A DNA stretch of 46,394 nt from Paracoccus maritimus. Its GTDB lineage: Bacteria; Pseudomonadota; Alphaproteobacteria; Rhodobacterales; Rhodobacteraceae. The stretch lies in assembly GCF_025195095.1 (NCBI RefSeq), contig NZ_JANAVZ010000016.1, positions 1-46,394 on the forward strand, written 5' to 3'. The first letter of the stretch is position 1, and each line of letters opens with the position of its first letter. Positions 1 to 6,742 of the stretch are shown here, piece by piece. The translations under genes were made by a program, and so were the position numbers. Below the pieces are notes generated by a model, which saw nothing but the letters and a program-made list of their open reading frames with translations, searched no databases and was not told where the DNA came from.

Positions 1-121
1 GGACGTCCTCGCACGACTACCTGAAACGACCGCTTCCCAGGTGCACGCTCTACTGCCATGGAACTGGAAAGCTGCGGAGCACCGCCAAGTCGTATGACCG
101 CGGCCTACGCCGGATGCTAAC
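1..121 (+). mobile_element. Right end of an IS66-family insertion sequence
   Basis: The window opens inside an IS66-type element. The transposase tail ends at 97. The DNA then runs to GGCCTACGCCGGATGCTAAC, ending at 121. Read inward from the end this is GTTAGCATCCGGCGTAGGCC, close to the GTAAGC...CCGG type of terminal inverted repeat known for IS66 elements. The 8 bases at 122-129 would be the target duplication if the element is intact. The left end lies outside the window, so completeness cannot be judged. Confidence 0.7.
2..97 (+). CDS. IS66-family transposase, C-terminal tail (partial)
   Basis: The open frame entering the window reads DVLARLPETTASQVHALLPW followed by NWK and a few more residues, then a TGA at 95-97. 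The LP..ALLPWNW signature is the conserved C-terminal end of IS66 transposases (TnpC, DDE family). Only about 31 residues are visible and the catalytic domain is outside. The stop is followed within 25 bases by the putative terminal repeat, the usual arrangement at the right end of these elements. Identification rests on this short tail only, but the signature is characteristic. Confidence 0.7.
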   Translation, partial: DVLARLPETTASQVHALLPWNWKAAEHRQVV

Positions 122-354
122 TCTGCGACTGCTCTAGGAGTACCTCTTCCTTGGTGTATTTGGTGTCGGAATAGAACCCTTACCTTGCGTAAGGGGTCCT
201 CATTCGTTTGGCGGGGTTTGCGATGGCAATAGACCTGCAGCGATGGCGCTTCAGCTGACGCCATTTGGCATCTCAGGGCCACTGAAGTTCCCAGATCACC
301 GAAGGCTCGCGGTGATGATTGGGCGGAGCGTTTGCCGTCTGCTAGTTTGCCCAC
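98..354. other. Non-coding stretch between IS66 end and SRAP gene
   Basis: No supported gene. A short hairpin CCCTTAC-CTTGC-GTAAGGG lies at 177-195 without a T-run, so it is not a convincing terminator. No GTTC-N7-GTTC or GAAC-N7-GAAC box was seen upstream of the SRAP gene, and no good Shine-Dalgarno sequence precedes its ATG. Confidence 0.4.
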
Positions 355-975
355 ATGTGTGGACGATTCGTAGATCCGAACCTTCGCGGGACCGAGCATG
401 ATTTCTCGGAGTTGAAGATCAATCCGATCCCGCGAAGGTTCAACGTGACGCCGACACAGGACGTCCTGACGATCGATCCCGGCGGAGTCGGCGAGTATGC
501 GCGCTGGTGGCTGATCCCGTCCTGGTTCAAGGGCGATAACCCAAAGGAATGGAAGGCGACGACCTTCAACGCCCGGATCGAGGACGCCGCCAGCAAGCCG
601 ACATTCCGCGGGCCATGGAAGTATGGGCGCTGCCTGATCCCGGCCGCGGGCTACTACGAATGGACGGGAGCGAAGGGCAGCAAGCAGCCGCATTTCATCC
701 AGTCGGCCGGCAACGAGGAGGTGCTGTGGTTCGCGGGCTTGTCCTCGCGCTGGCATGACCTGCTGACCTGTACGATCGTGACCCGCGCTGCCAACAGTAC
801 TGTCCATGACGTGCATACGCGGATGCCAGTGATCCTGAACTCGGATGAGCGCGACGCTTGGCTAAAAGGCGCCAGCGATCCGGAAATCGGTGCGGGAGCC
901 AATCTCCGGCATCATCCCCTTGCGCCATTCGGGATCCGCGACGATGGGCCAGAGCTGATCGAGGCGCCAGACTGA
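355..975 (+). CDS. SRAP domain protein (YedK/HMCES type)
   Basis: This is a 206-residue SOS-response-associated peptidase (SRAP) family protein. Members bind abasic sites in single-stranded DNA and form a covalent thiazolidine crosslink through the N-terminal cysteine, which shields the lesion. The start is fixed by the chemistry: the protein begins MCGRF, so Cys2 becomes N-terminal after Met removal. The other conserved residues are visible: N72 in TTFNARIE, E102 in AGYYEW and H154 in HTRMPV. Length fits the family (about 200-230). It is the first gene after the IS66 end. A LexA-like box lies just downstream (994-1008), not upstream, so SOS control of this gene itself is not shown. Solitary SRAP genes are common on plasmids and islands. 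Confidence 0.93.
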   Translation: MCGRFVDPNLRGTEHDFSELKINPIPRRFNVTPTQDVLTIDPGGVGEYARWWLIPSWFKGDNPKEWKATTFNARIEDAASKPTFRGPWKYGRCLIPAAGYYEWTGAKGSKQPHFIQSAGNEEVLWFAGLSSRWHDLLTCTIVTRAANSTVHDVHTRMPVILNSDERDAWLKGASDPEIGAGANLRHHPLAPFGIRDDGPELIEAPD

Positions 976-993
976 AAGCCACCTTGTCGAATC

Positions 994-1008
994 GTTCACC
1001 CTCCGTTC
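994..1008 (+). promoter_or_regulatory. LexA-type SOS box, GTTC-N7-GTTC
   Basis: The sequence GTTCACCCTCCGTTC is a perfect match to the direct-repeat GTTC-N7-GTTC operator known for alphaproteobacterial LexA. It sits 18 bases after the SRAP stop and 22 bases before an ATG (1031) with a good Shine-Dalgarno (GGAG at 1022-1025). It would control the short ORFs and the reverse transcriptase downstream. The match is exact but the motif is short, so a chance hit is possible. Confidence 0.55.
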
Positions 1009-1030
1009 TGTATCCGGAAATGGAGAAACG

Positions 1031-1081
1031 ATGGACATACGCCCGCGATCGCACGCACCACGGGGATTCCGGAGCGGATAA
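1031..1081 (+). CDS. Micro-ORF after the LexA box (16 aa; leader or gene remnant)
   Basis: The ATG at 1031 follows GGAGAAACG, a near-ideal ribosome binding site, 22 bases after the LexA-like box. The frame closes after 16 codons (starts MDIRPRSHAPRG). No family is recognisable. Two readings fit: a leader peptide of an SOS-controlled transcript, or the 5' remnant of a formerly longer SOS gene whose rest was lost when the reverse transcriptase unit arrived. imuA-imuB-dnaE2 genes often neighbour SRAP and LexA boxes in this class, but no homology to them can be claimed from 16 residues. Confidence 0.3.
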   Translation: MDIRPRSHAPRGFRSG

Positions 1082-1107
1082 CTGGCGGGTTCAGGGATGG
1101 CGCATCG

Positions 1108-1233
1108 ATGGGCACCGAAAGAATTTTAGTTGCGGTGATTATTGCTGGCATGCAGGGTGTAGAGATGTCATTCATCCCCTTCTTGCTACGTCTGTGCGTT
1201 AAACAACGACCATTACCAGTGCGGCGGTACTAG
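1108..1233 (+). CDS. Small hydrophobic ORF ending directly before the RT gene (41 aa)
   Basis: The frame runs from ATG 1108 to TAG 1231-1233, one base before the ATG of the reverse transcriptase (1235). It starts MGTERILVAVIIAG and has a hydrophobic first half and a basic C-terminus (CVKQRPLPVRRY). That resembles a tiny single-pass membrane peptide. The stop/start spacing would permit translational coupling with the RT. No clear Shine-Dalgarno is seen (nearest is GGATGG), and no family is recognised. It may be chance. Confidence 0.25.
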   Translation: MGTERILVAVIIAGMQGVEMSFIPFLLRLCVKQRPLPVRRY

Positions 1234-1234
1234 G

Positions 1235-2923
1235 ATGGCACGGAGGGTCACGGCCAAAAATCCCTCAATGCGGTACAGGCGACTTCTGTCGCACGGCTTC
1301 TTTGCGCCGGAGCTGCCACCTTGTTTTGTTTCAGAAGGTCTCGCTCGTTATCGTGCGGTGATCTGGCGGGACATCAATGCTCAGGGCATGCCACAAATCG
1401 ATAGACTTGTTACGCAGACAACCTGGTTCCATTTCCCACGCTTTGGCCGAAACGACCGACGTCATGGCGTCGTCAATCCGATCTCCTATATGGCCATTGC
1501 CAAAATCATTGCCGACAATTTTGTCAAGCTTCGGACGATTGCTCGCCGGCGTTCTGGCATGTCCGCATCACCGCTCATGTTTGACTGGAGCGGTTCGCGA
1601 GCCATTCTGCGACCCAACATTGATCTTCTTGACGATTTCCGTCTCGACCTTGCGTCCCGCCGCGAAATGTTCGTCTCGGCTGATCTGCGCGCATTTTATC
1701 ATTCCGTCTATACGCATACGATTCCGTGGGCGATCCGCGGCAAAGCAATGGCGAAGGCGGACAAGTTCTCACATCACTATGCAAACAAGCTCGACCGCTA
1801 TTGCCGTAATGCACAGGACCAGCAGACCATTGGCCTTCCGGTAGGCCCAGATACCTCACGGGTGATCGGTGAATTGATTGCCTCAGCGGTGGACGAGAAA
1901 TTAAAACAGGAAGCCGGCGTGACCTCACGCGATGCTTCCAGATATGTAGATGACTTTACGATCAGTAGCGCTGGCGGGCTGAGTGGTGAGGGTATGATAG
2001 CGGCAGCCCGTCGTGCAGCAGCCGAGTTTGAACTGGAGTTGAACCACGACAAGTCCGCAGTGGTCGCAACGTCGGCATATCTGGGAAATGGTTGGAAGCA
2101 CGTCGCACGCAGCCAACGACCACCGCCACCATACGATCCAGATGACTTCAAGCGGTTCTTTTACGAGATAGCCCGTCTTGTCCGAGAGCTGCCAGATACG
2201 AATGTCGAGAAATGGTCGTTACAGAACGCGCGCGTAGCTTTTCTGGGTGTTGATACCAGCGATTGGAGTCGCATTCAGAGCCATCTCATAAACGCCTACC
2301 GTCGTAATAGCACAATAGTCTCGCTTCTCGTGGAGTTGTTGATCGAACGTCATCGAGATCAAAACGACGTTGATATCGAGGGTGTACGTGACTTCCTTGA
2401 CCACCGAATCCCGACGCTCGCTCTGGAAGACCGTACAGGCGAGCTAATATGGCTACTGTTTCTAATGATCGCGTTGGAGGTCAGAATTGACGCACAGCGT
2501 TTTGAACGGCTCTATAGCTTAGAGGAACCGATGTGTGCGCTACTTCTGAGCGCCGCAGATGCTCGTGGCCTGATCATTGGCACGATTGATCGGTCTCTTT
2601 GGAATCGATCTCTTACCGCCGAGGGTCTTCGGGGATCGATGTGGCTTTATGCTTACGAGGGACCTCGTCACAACATCGTCGGTCACGGCTCGACCGCCCA
2701 CATCGAACAAGACCCATACTTTTCGATTCTTCATGCCCGTGGCGTAGATTTCCTGTCGGTGGAGGCAGGTCTAGAATCAATTACAGGAGCTATGCGAGTC
2801 AGAAGGCGGGCTGACAACCTCCACCACGCACGAATGCGACGCGACTTCATCGACGATTTCGACGTAGAGGAGTGGGATATCGGCGACGAGGATGACGAGT
2901 ACGACGCGAACTGGGAGTACTGA
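1235..2923 (+). CDS. DRT/Abi-like reverse transcriptase (candidate antiphage RT)
   Basis: This 562-residue protein has an N-terminal reverse transcriptase domain and a C-terminal, apparently helical domain. The RT core is visible: motif A aspartate D150 in SADLRAFYHSVYTHTIPW, a GLPVGPDTSR block at 200-209, and the catalytic YVDD at 237-240. The FYxSxYTHxIPWA block and the lack of maturase, endonuclease or retron-type features fit the 'unknown group'/Abi RTs (AbiK, AbiP2, DRT systems), many of which defend against phage. Residues about 300-562 would match the helical extension of single-gene Abi/DRT proteins, and the tail is very acidic (DDFDVEEWDIGDEDDEYD). The specific DRT class cannot be assigned by eye. 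An alternative start is ATG 1268, which removes 11 residues. Lower GC than the core supports transfer. Confidence 0.85.
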   Translation: MARRVTAKNPSMRYRRLLSHGFFAPELPPCFVSEGLARYRAVIWRDINAQGMPQIDRLVTQTTWFHFPRFGRNDRRHGVVNPISYMAIAKIIADNFVKLRTIARRRSGMSASPLMFDWSGSRAILRPNIDLLDDFRLDLASRREMFVSADLRAFYHSVYTHTIPWAIRGKAMAKADKFSHHYANKLDRYCRNAQDQQTIGLPVGPDTSRVIGELIASAVDEKLKQEAGVTSRDASRYVDDFTISSAGGLSGEGMIAAARRAAAEFELELNHDKSAVVATSAYLGNGWKHVARSQRPPPPYDPDDFKRFFYEIARLVRELPDTNVEKWSLQNARVAFLGVDTSDWSRIQSHLINAYRRNSTIVSLLVELLIERHRDQNDVDIEGVRDFLDHRIPTLALEDRTGELIWLLFLMIALEVRIDAQRFERLYSLEEPMCALLLSAADARGLIIGTIDRSLWNRSLTAEGLRGSMWLYAYEGPRHNIVGHGSTAHIEQDPYFSILHARGVDFLSVEAGLESITGAMRVRRRADNLHHARMRRDFIDDFDVEEWDIGDEDDEYDANWEY

Positions 2924-3210
2924 CCTCGGTCAGTGCTACGATTCTGTGACAAATTCTGATAAACCCTTAAGACAAAAGCCAGAAAATTTTCTTATAGATC
3001 AAATTGAATGGCAGCTCCATCCCGCGCAGCGGTTATTTGGGCGGTGGCACTGCTACGCGGTACGCAAGAGTCCGGTCCGGCGAAGTCGCTCCGCAGCGAT
3101 GATCCGACCGGCCAACGGCAGCCCAGTGACGGCAAGGCAAGGGCTTGGACTGCTCGCGACGCGCTCTCAGAGGCATACCGCGCCGCCGCAGGACTGGTCA
3201 GAAGCCCATG
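2924..3210. other. Intergenic region after the RT gene; possible ncRNA space
   Basis: These 287 bases separate the RT from the convergent C39-like gene. A short inverted repeat TGACCTCGGTCA overlaps the RT stop (2922-2933). Next comes an AT-rich stretch (about 2950-3005), then a GC-rich stretch with several potential short stems. A 68-codon frame at 3008-3214 has no Shine-Dalgarno and no recognisable content. Several DRT systems use an adjacent structured RNA, so this is where one could lie, but I see no convincing conserved structure. Confidence 0.3.
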
Positions 3211-3624
3211 CTAGCGTAGGCCTTCGCTGAGAACCTTTACGTAATGAGATGCGGACCTATGTCCAAATCCTTTCTTCTTGGGATTCGGATCTATCAAACG
3301 TCGATTCGACGCGTCCCACACCAGCCAATGCCAGTATCCATTATGGTTGGGTTGAGTTCCGATGATAGCGTCAAAGCTTAGGCCCATATCTGTTTTGCTT
3401 ATTTTTTTAAAGGGATATCTTTGCTTCCCAATGTCGATACCGAAATGACGTAGGGCACGACGTAGATCTTTAACTCCAGTGTAGCTGGCTGGCTCGTCGC
3501 CAAAGAGGGCGTTCTTAGCTAAACTATATGCCTTGGGCTGCGGGCAGTTAACATACTTGTTTATGATCATCGCAATGCATGCGACACCGCAGTCGTTTGA
3601 TTTCTCCTGCATGATCCGGTTCAT
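3211..3624 (-). CDS. C39-like (papain-fold) cysteine peptidase domain protein
   Basis: A 137-residue protein that consists of little more than a peptidase C39-like domain. The N-terminus has the hallmark Q-x5-C arrangement (MQEKSNDCGVACIAMI; Gln6 for the oxyanion hole, Cys12 as nucleophile). The His and Asp of the triad are about 87 and 100 residues further on (YWHWLVWD, then LIDPNP). Bacteriocin ABC transporters carry such domains to cleave double-glycine leaders, but here there is no transporter or ATPase domain. A stand-alone C39-like enzyme in an island could act as a protease toxin or effector, or process a partner; this is inference. Start taken at ATG 3624; TTG 3633 and ATG 3612 are possible. 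It is AT-rich compared with the core, consistent with transfer. Confidence 0.75.
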   Translation of the reverse strand: MNRIMQEKSNDCGVACIAMIINKYVNCPQPKAYSLAKNALFGDEPASYTGVKDLRRALRHFGIDIGKQRYPFKKISKTDMGLSFDAIIGTQPNHNGYWHWLVWDASNRRLIDPNPKKKGFGHRSASHYVKVLSEGLR

Positions 3625-4040
3625 TTTTCTCAACCTGGTGCTACTGCATCTTTATCCATGATTGGCCCTGACGGCCGAGTGGACGAAGAACTTTTCGAAA
3701 ACGAACTATGCCTAGATCTCATCTCCAGTTACTTCTAGCTTATGGCGAAAACGGCTTATCCACCATAGCCGTTGCTTCTAGCGCCGTTCAATTAACTTCG
3801 AGCGGTGCTACGATCGCTTTCGCAAGTACAATCGCCTACCATCTGCCCATAGTTGTCAAACCGTTCATCGCACGCTGCGCATGCAGCGAAAGGCAGAAAT
3901 GTCCGCAAGTCGGACGTTGGACGGCGATATGACCGCTCCCAGCACCAGACATTCAGATTTCGACTGCGCATAGGACAAAAACTGCCGTTCGCTGCCGCTA
4001 TTAGAGGTGTCCAATTATGCCAGGGGAGAACGGCGGTCGA
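3625..4040. other. 416-base stretch without a supported gene
   Basis: It lies between two minus-strand genes: downstream of the PLD gene and upstream of the C39-like gene. Short frames here have no ribosome binding site or recognisable content. One small hairpin, AACGGCT-N10-AGCCGTT, lies at 3750-3773. The promoter of the C39-like gene must lie in the left part. Nothing else is evident. Confidence 0.4.
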
Positions 4041-5255
4041 TCAGTCGTCGTCATCGGGCCGATCCTCATGCCAATAAACGTAGTTAAATAGTGCATCGAG
4101 TTCGGTGAAATCGCGAAGCCCGAGTGCCTTGCACACGGCGTCCGCTTGATCGCAATAAAGCTGATACTTGTCGGGGCTCACGCTTCCCTTCGATGGGTGA
4201 AGCGGAAATTCATCATAGCCAGCGAGACGCAGGCCCGCGACCGCATTCTGATTCATTACCGCAAAACGTGTGTTGTCCAGCGTGTGCAAAATCTCGGTAA
4301 GGAGATTGATCCCAGCACCTTTGATGTCTGCAAACGCCGCGTGGAGAGTGGCGAACGCATCACGCGGCGACAAATCAGCGTGATCGATGATTGATGCCAC
4401 CGCGCGGACAAAATCTTCGCGCTTGTCAGTAATGCGCGTCTTTGCGCGGTCGAGGCCGCCCGAATGGAATGACCCGATTAGATTCTCATATTCGGTCAGG
4501 AACCCATGCGCTGTTTTCCCCTTCGACGCCGCGATGGTCCGAAGCTGTGTCGGCGCAACCGCAAGATTGTCCCGTCTGACTTTCATCTGATCATTGAATA
4601 GCGATGATACGTCACCTTCCTGCATCATTCGCAGGAAGCCGGCGAGAACATCGAGTGACGCTTCGCCGGAATCGACGGCGCGCGTGGCGCGACGCCTTGC
4701 AAAACGCGCCCATGCAGCGTTGATCGCATGACCCTTTGCATAACCATCAATCAGCGGCTTCGTCGCCAGCACAATCGCATAATTGTCGATCAAGTCATCG
4801 AAATGCCCGGTGATCTTTTTCATCATCGCGCCGCTCTCATCATCGATCAGAACCGACGCTTCATAATTTTGAAGCAGTCCGCCTTGCGTGAAGTTCGCCG
4901 ATCCGACAGCGACCTTGCATCCATCGCCGGACTCGAATGCATAAATTTTTGGATGAAACATACTCTGGGAATTACTGAGGTATAATTTGAGGTTGTGCTT
5001 CTTGCTCAACCTAAAGAGGGCTCGAAGCAGCGCAGGATCAGTGTAGTAAAGATCCAAGCCGACTGCGAGCCGCGCCGCCATACCTTTAGACAACGCCTTT
5101 TTCAGTGGCGATTGCATTTCCCTCCAGCCCGACATTGTTGCGAATGCAACCATACATTCGAAACGCCGCGCATTCTTGAACAGCGCTCCAATCTCCGTTC
5201 GGTGGTCCGTGCTGTCGTCATTGAGCAGAAGTTGGATTGATTGCGTGTGCGCCAT
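4041..5255 (-). CDS. Phospholipase-D-fold (single HKD) protein
   Basis: A 404-residue protein with an N-terminal PLD-like domain. The HKD-type motif is clear: H101 and K103 in FHPKIYAFES, then S119 and N121 in VAVGSANFTQGG. The fold's preceding strands are visible (LAVGLDLYYTD, LKLYLSNS). Only one motif is present, so two chains would be needed for a full active site, as in bacterial PLD nucleases such as Nuc and some restriction enzymes. Residues about 190-404 look helical and are of unknown function; the tail is DRPDDDD. There is no signal peptide, so it acts in the cytoplasm. Single-HKD proteins are frequent nuclease effectors in defence loci. Here the gene lies downstream of the TcmP terminator, so it is probably transcribed separately. 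Specific substrate unknown. Confidence 0.8.
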   Translation of the reverse strand: MAHTQSIQLLLNDDSTDHRTEIGALFKNARRFECMVAFATMSGWREMQSPLKKALSKGMAARLAVGLDLYYTDPALLRALFRLSKKHNLKLYLSNSQSMFHPKIYAFESGDGCKVAVGSANFTQGGLLQNYEASVLIDDESGAMMKKITGHFDDLIDNYAIVLATKPLIDGYAKGHAINAAWARFARRRATRAVDSGEASLDVLAGFLRMMQEGDVSSLFNDQMKVRRDNLAVAPTQLRTIAASKGKTAHGFLTEYENLIGSFHSGGLDRAKTRITDKREDFVRAVASIIDHADLSPRDAFATLHAAFADIKGAGINLLTEILHTLDNTRFAVMNQNAVAGLRLAGYDEFPLHPSKGSVSPDKYQLYCDQADAVCKALGLRDFTELDALFNYVYWHEDRPDDDD

Positions 5256-5297
5256 GCTTCCCCCGTGGATTCATGGAAAGATTTAATGTCTTGGCGC

Positions 5298-5332
5298 AAA
5301 AAAGAAAGAAGGCCGTGGCACTAGCCACGGCC
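5298..5332 (-). terminator. Rho-independent terminator after tcmP
   Basis: A perfect 9-bp stem GGCCGTGGC / GCCACGGCC (5311-5319, 5324-5332) has a 4-base loop. On the minus strand it is followed by the T-rich run TTCTTTCTTTTTT (5298-5310 read in reverse). It closes the DUF5131-tcmP unit before the PLD gene starts at 5255. Confidence 0.85.
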
Positions 5333-5450
5333 GGCATCCACCTGTCACTGGCGAGCCTTTCAACCAAGGCACCAGCGATCAGGGGCGAGGCGCGACGCGT
5401 GACCGGTATTCGCGCATCTACGTCTCCCAGCCGCGCGAACAAACTGTCCG

Positions 5451-6719
5451 CTACTTGCGCGCTGGCTTTGGCAAAAAGAACTTCGGCTGGACCGGCAAGA
5501 TAAGCGTGTCGTTTGCGGCTATAGCGGTCCCTGGCCTCTTCATGCCACCGTTCGACTTTCGAATTTCTATGTCTCTATCGGCTGAAAGTGCGCCGAGAAC
5601 CAAGAACAAGTCACTGTTGGTCGCGGCAGTCTGATTCCCGATGATTTCGAGCAAACTCTGGACCGCGAGTTCGCCTCCTCGAATGAGATCAAACACCCGC
5701 CTTGGCAACTCACTCTCGAGCTCGGTGATCATGGTCGCCCGATCGCCCTCCACGAAGTTGAAAAGGGAGGCACTGCTCTCGATACATCGCTGGTCGAAGC
5801 CAAGTTGGTACAAGCTACCTCGCCCCATGTGCTTGAAGCTATTCTGAAGCTCCCAGTGCACTCCGAGCATCTTATCTCGCGCTGCTTGGTTCTGAGACAG
5901 ATGAGCAAGCATCATCCACCGATGGTCGCTCGGAGAGCGAAGCATGAACGGAGTAAAGAACTTTGCACCGCTTTGGGAAGCGATGCTTTCCATAATTGTT
6001 CGCTGAGCGGTGCTTCGCCCAAGGGCAGCATCGAACTTCCAGTCCTGCCACTTCGACAGGAAACTGGTATCAACTCCAAACTGTGCGATTGTGCTTTCGA
6101 CGGAAGGATTATCACCGAGATAGTTCAGGAGTGCATCGATGGAGAACGTCAAGAGAACTTCGACTTTCTTCAGCGAGGCAAATAGTTGCTGCATGCTTCG
6201 CATAGGAACATCGCTGTATCCGAACTGGTCAAGAATGAAGATCGAGCGACCAGCTGTCTGGCGCGCCCGAATGTGCCGGATATACTCTGGCAGCAAGTCA
6301 GAGAACTTGCCCACCTTCAGGTGAATGCTCGATCCCAAGGAATCAGAAAACTCTGAGCTTTGGATGGTCGATTGCAAGTGCTCGAGATGGTCTGCTCTCG
6401 CGTCGCTGAACAGAAAGTCTGCGTCGATCCTGATCGGCTTAATCCGCCCAAGATTGAGCTTGGCCTCGGCCCGCCGCACCCCTTCGAGTAGAACCAGAGG
6501 GCTGCCTGGGCGAGTGGCGCCACCTTGGCACGCATCATATAGGCCGCCACCACAGAACGCATCGACAAGGGTGATATTCAGTCGATCTTGCCGAGGATTG
6601 GCCGCCACGGTGTCGAAATAGACTTCAAGGTATCGCTCAATAACTTGCAGCTTGCGATCACTGTGTTCTTCGATCTTGGGCAGTACAGACCCTGCTCTCC
6701 AGGTGAAATTCTTGACCAT
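5451..6719 (-). CDS. tcmP: Three-Cys-motif partner protein TcmP
   Basis: A 422-residue protein of the TcmP family, named because it occurs beside three-Cys-motif (Gp37/Gp68, DUF5131) proteins, as it does here. The N-terminus has the family's LPKIEEHSDRKLQVIERYLE segment. It is followed by VDAFCGGG at 52-59, which resembles the glycine-rich SAM-binding loop of Rossmann methyltransferases. A later FILDQFGYSDV (about 163-173) resembles the strand-4 motif. The C-terminal third looks like a helical/winged domain. The activity of the family is not established to my knowledge. The start ATG follows GAGGGCAG and lies 23 bases after the DUF5131 stop, so the two genes form an operon ended by the terminator at 5298-5332. 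Confidence 0.85.
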   Translation of the reverse strand: MVKNFTWRAGSVLPKIEEHSDRKLQVIERYLEVYFDTVAANPRQDRLNITLVDAFCGGGLYDACQGGATRPGSPLVLLEGVRRAEAKLNLGRIKPIRIDADFLFSDARADHLEHLQSTIQSSEFSDSLGSSIHLKVGKFSDLLPEYIRHIRARQTAGRSIFILDQFGYSDVPMRSMQQLFASLKKVEVLLTFSIDALLNYLGDNPSVESTIAQFGVDTSFLSKWQDWKFDAALGRSTAQRTIMESIASQSGAKFFTPFMLRSPSDHRWMMLAHLSQNQAARDKMLGVHWELQNSFKHMGRGSLYQLGFDQRCIESSASLFNFVEGDRATMITELESELPRRVFDLIRGGELAVQSLLEIIGNQTAATNSDLFLVLGALSADRDIEIRKSNGGMKRPGTAIAANDTLILPVQPKFFLPKPARK

Positions 6720-6742
6720 CTGCCCTCGTACGAGTTGCTACA

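Noticed and set aside
3008..3214. 68-codon frame after the RT gene
   Set aside because: No ribosome binding site, no recognisable domain, and it overlaps the end of the C39-like gene.
5218..5442. 74-codon frame between tcmP and the PLD gene
   Set aside because: It spans the terminator hairpin and has no ribosome binding site.
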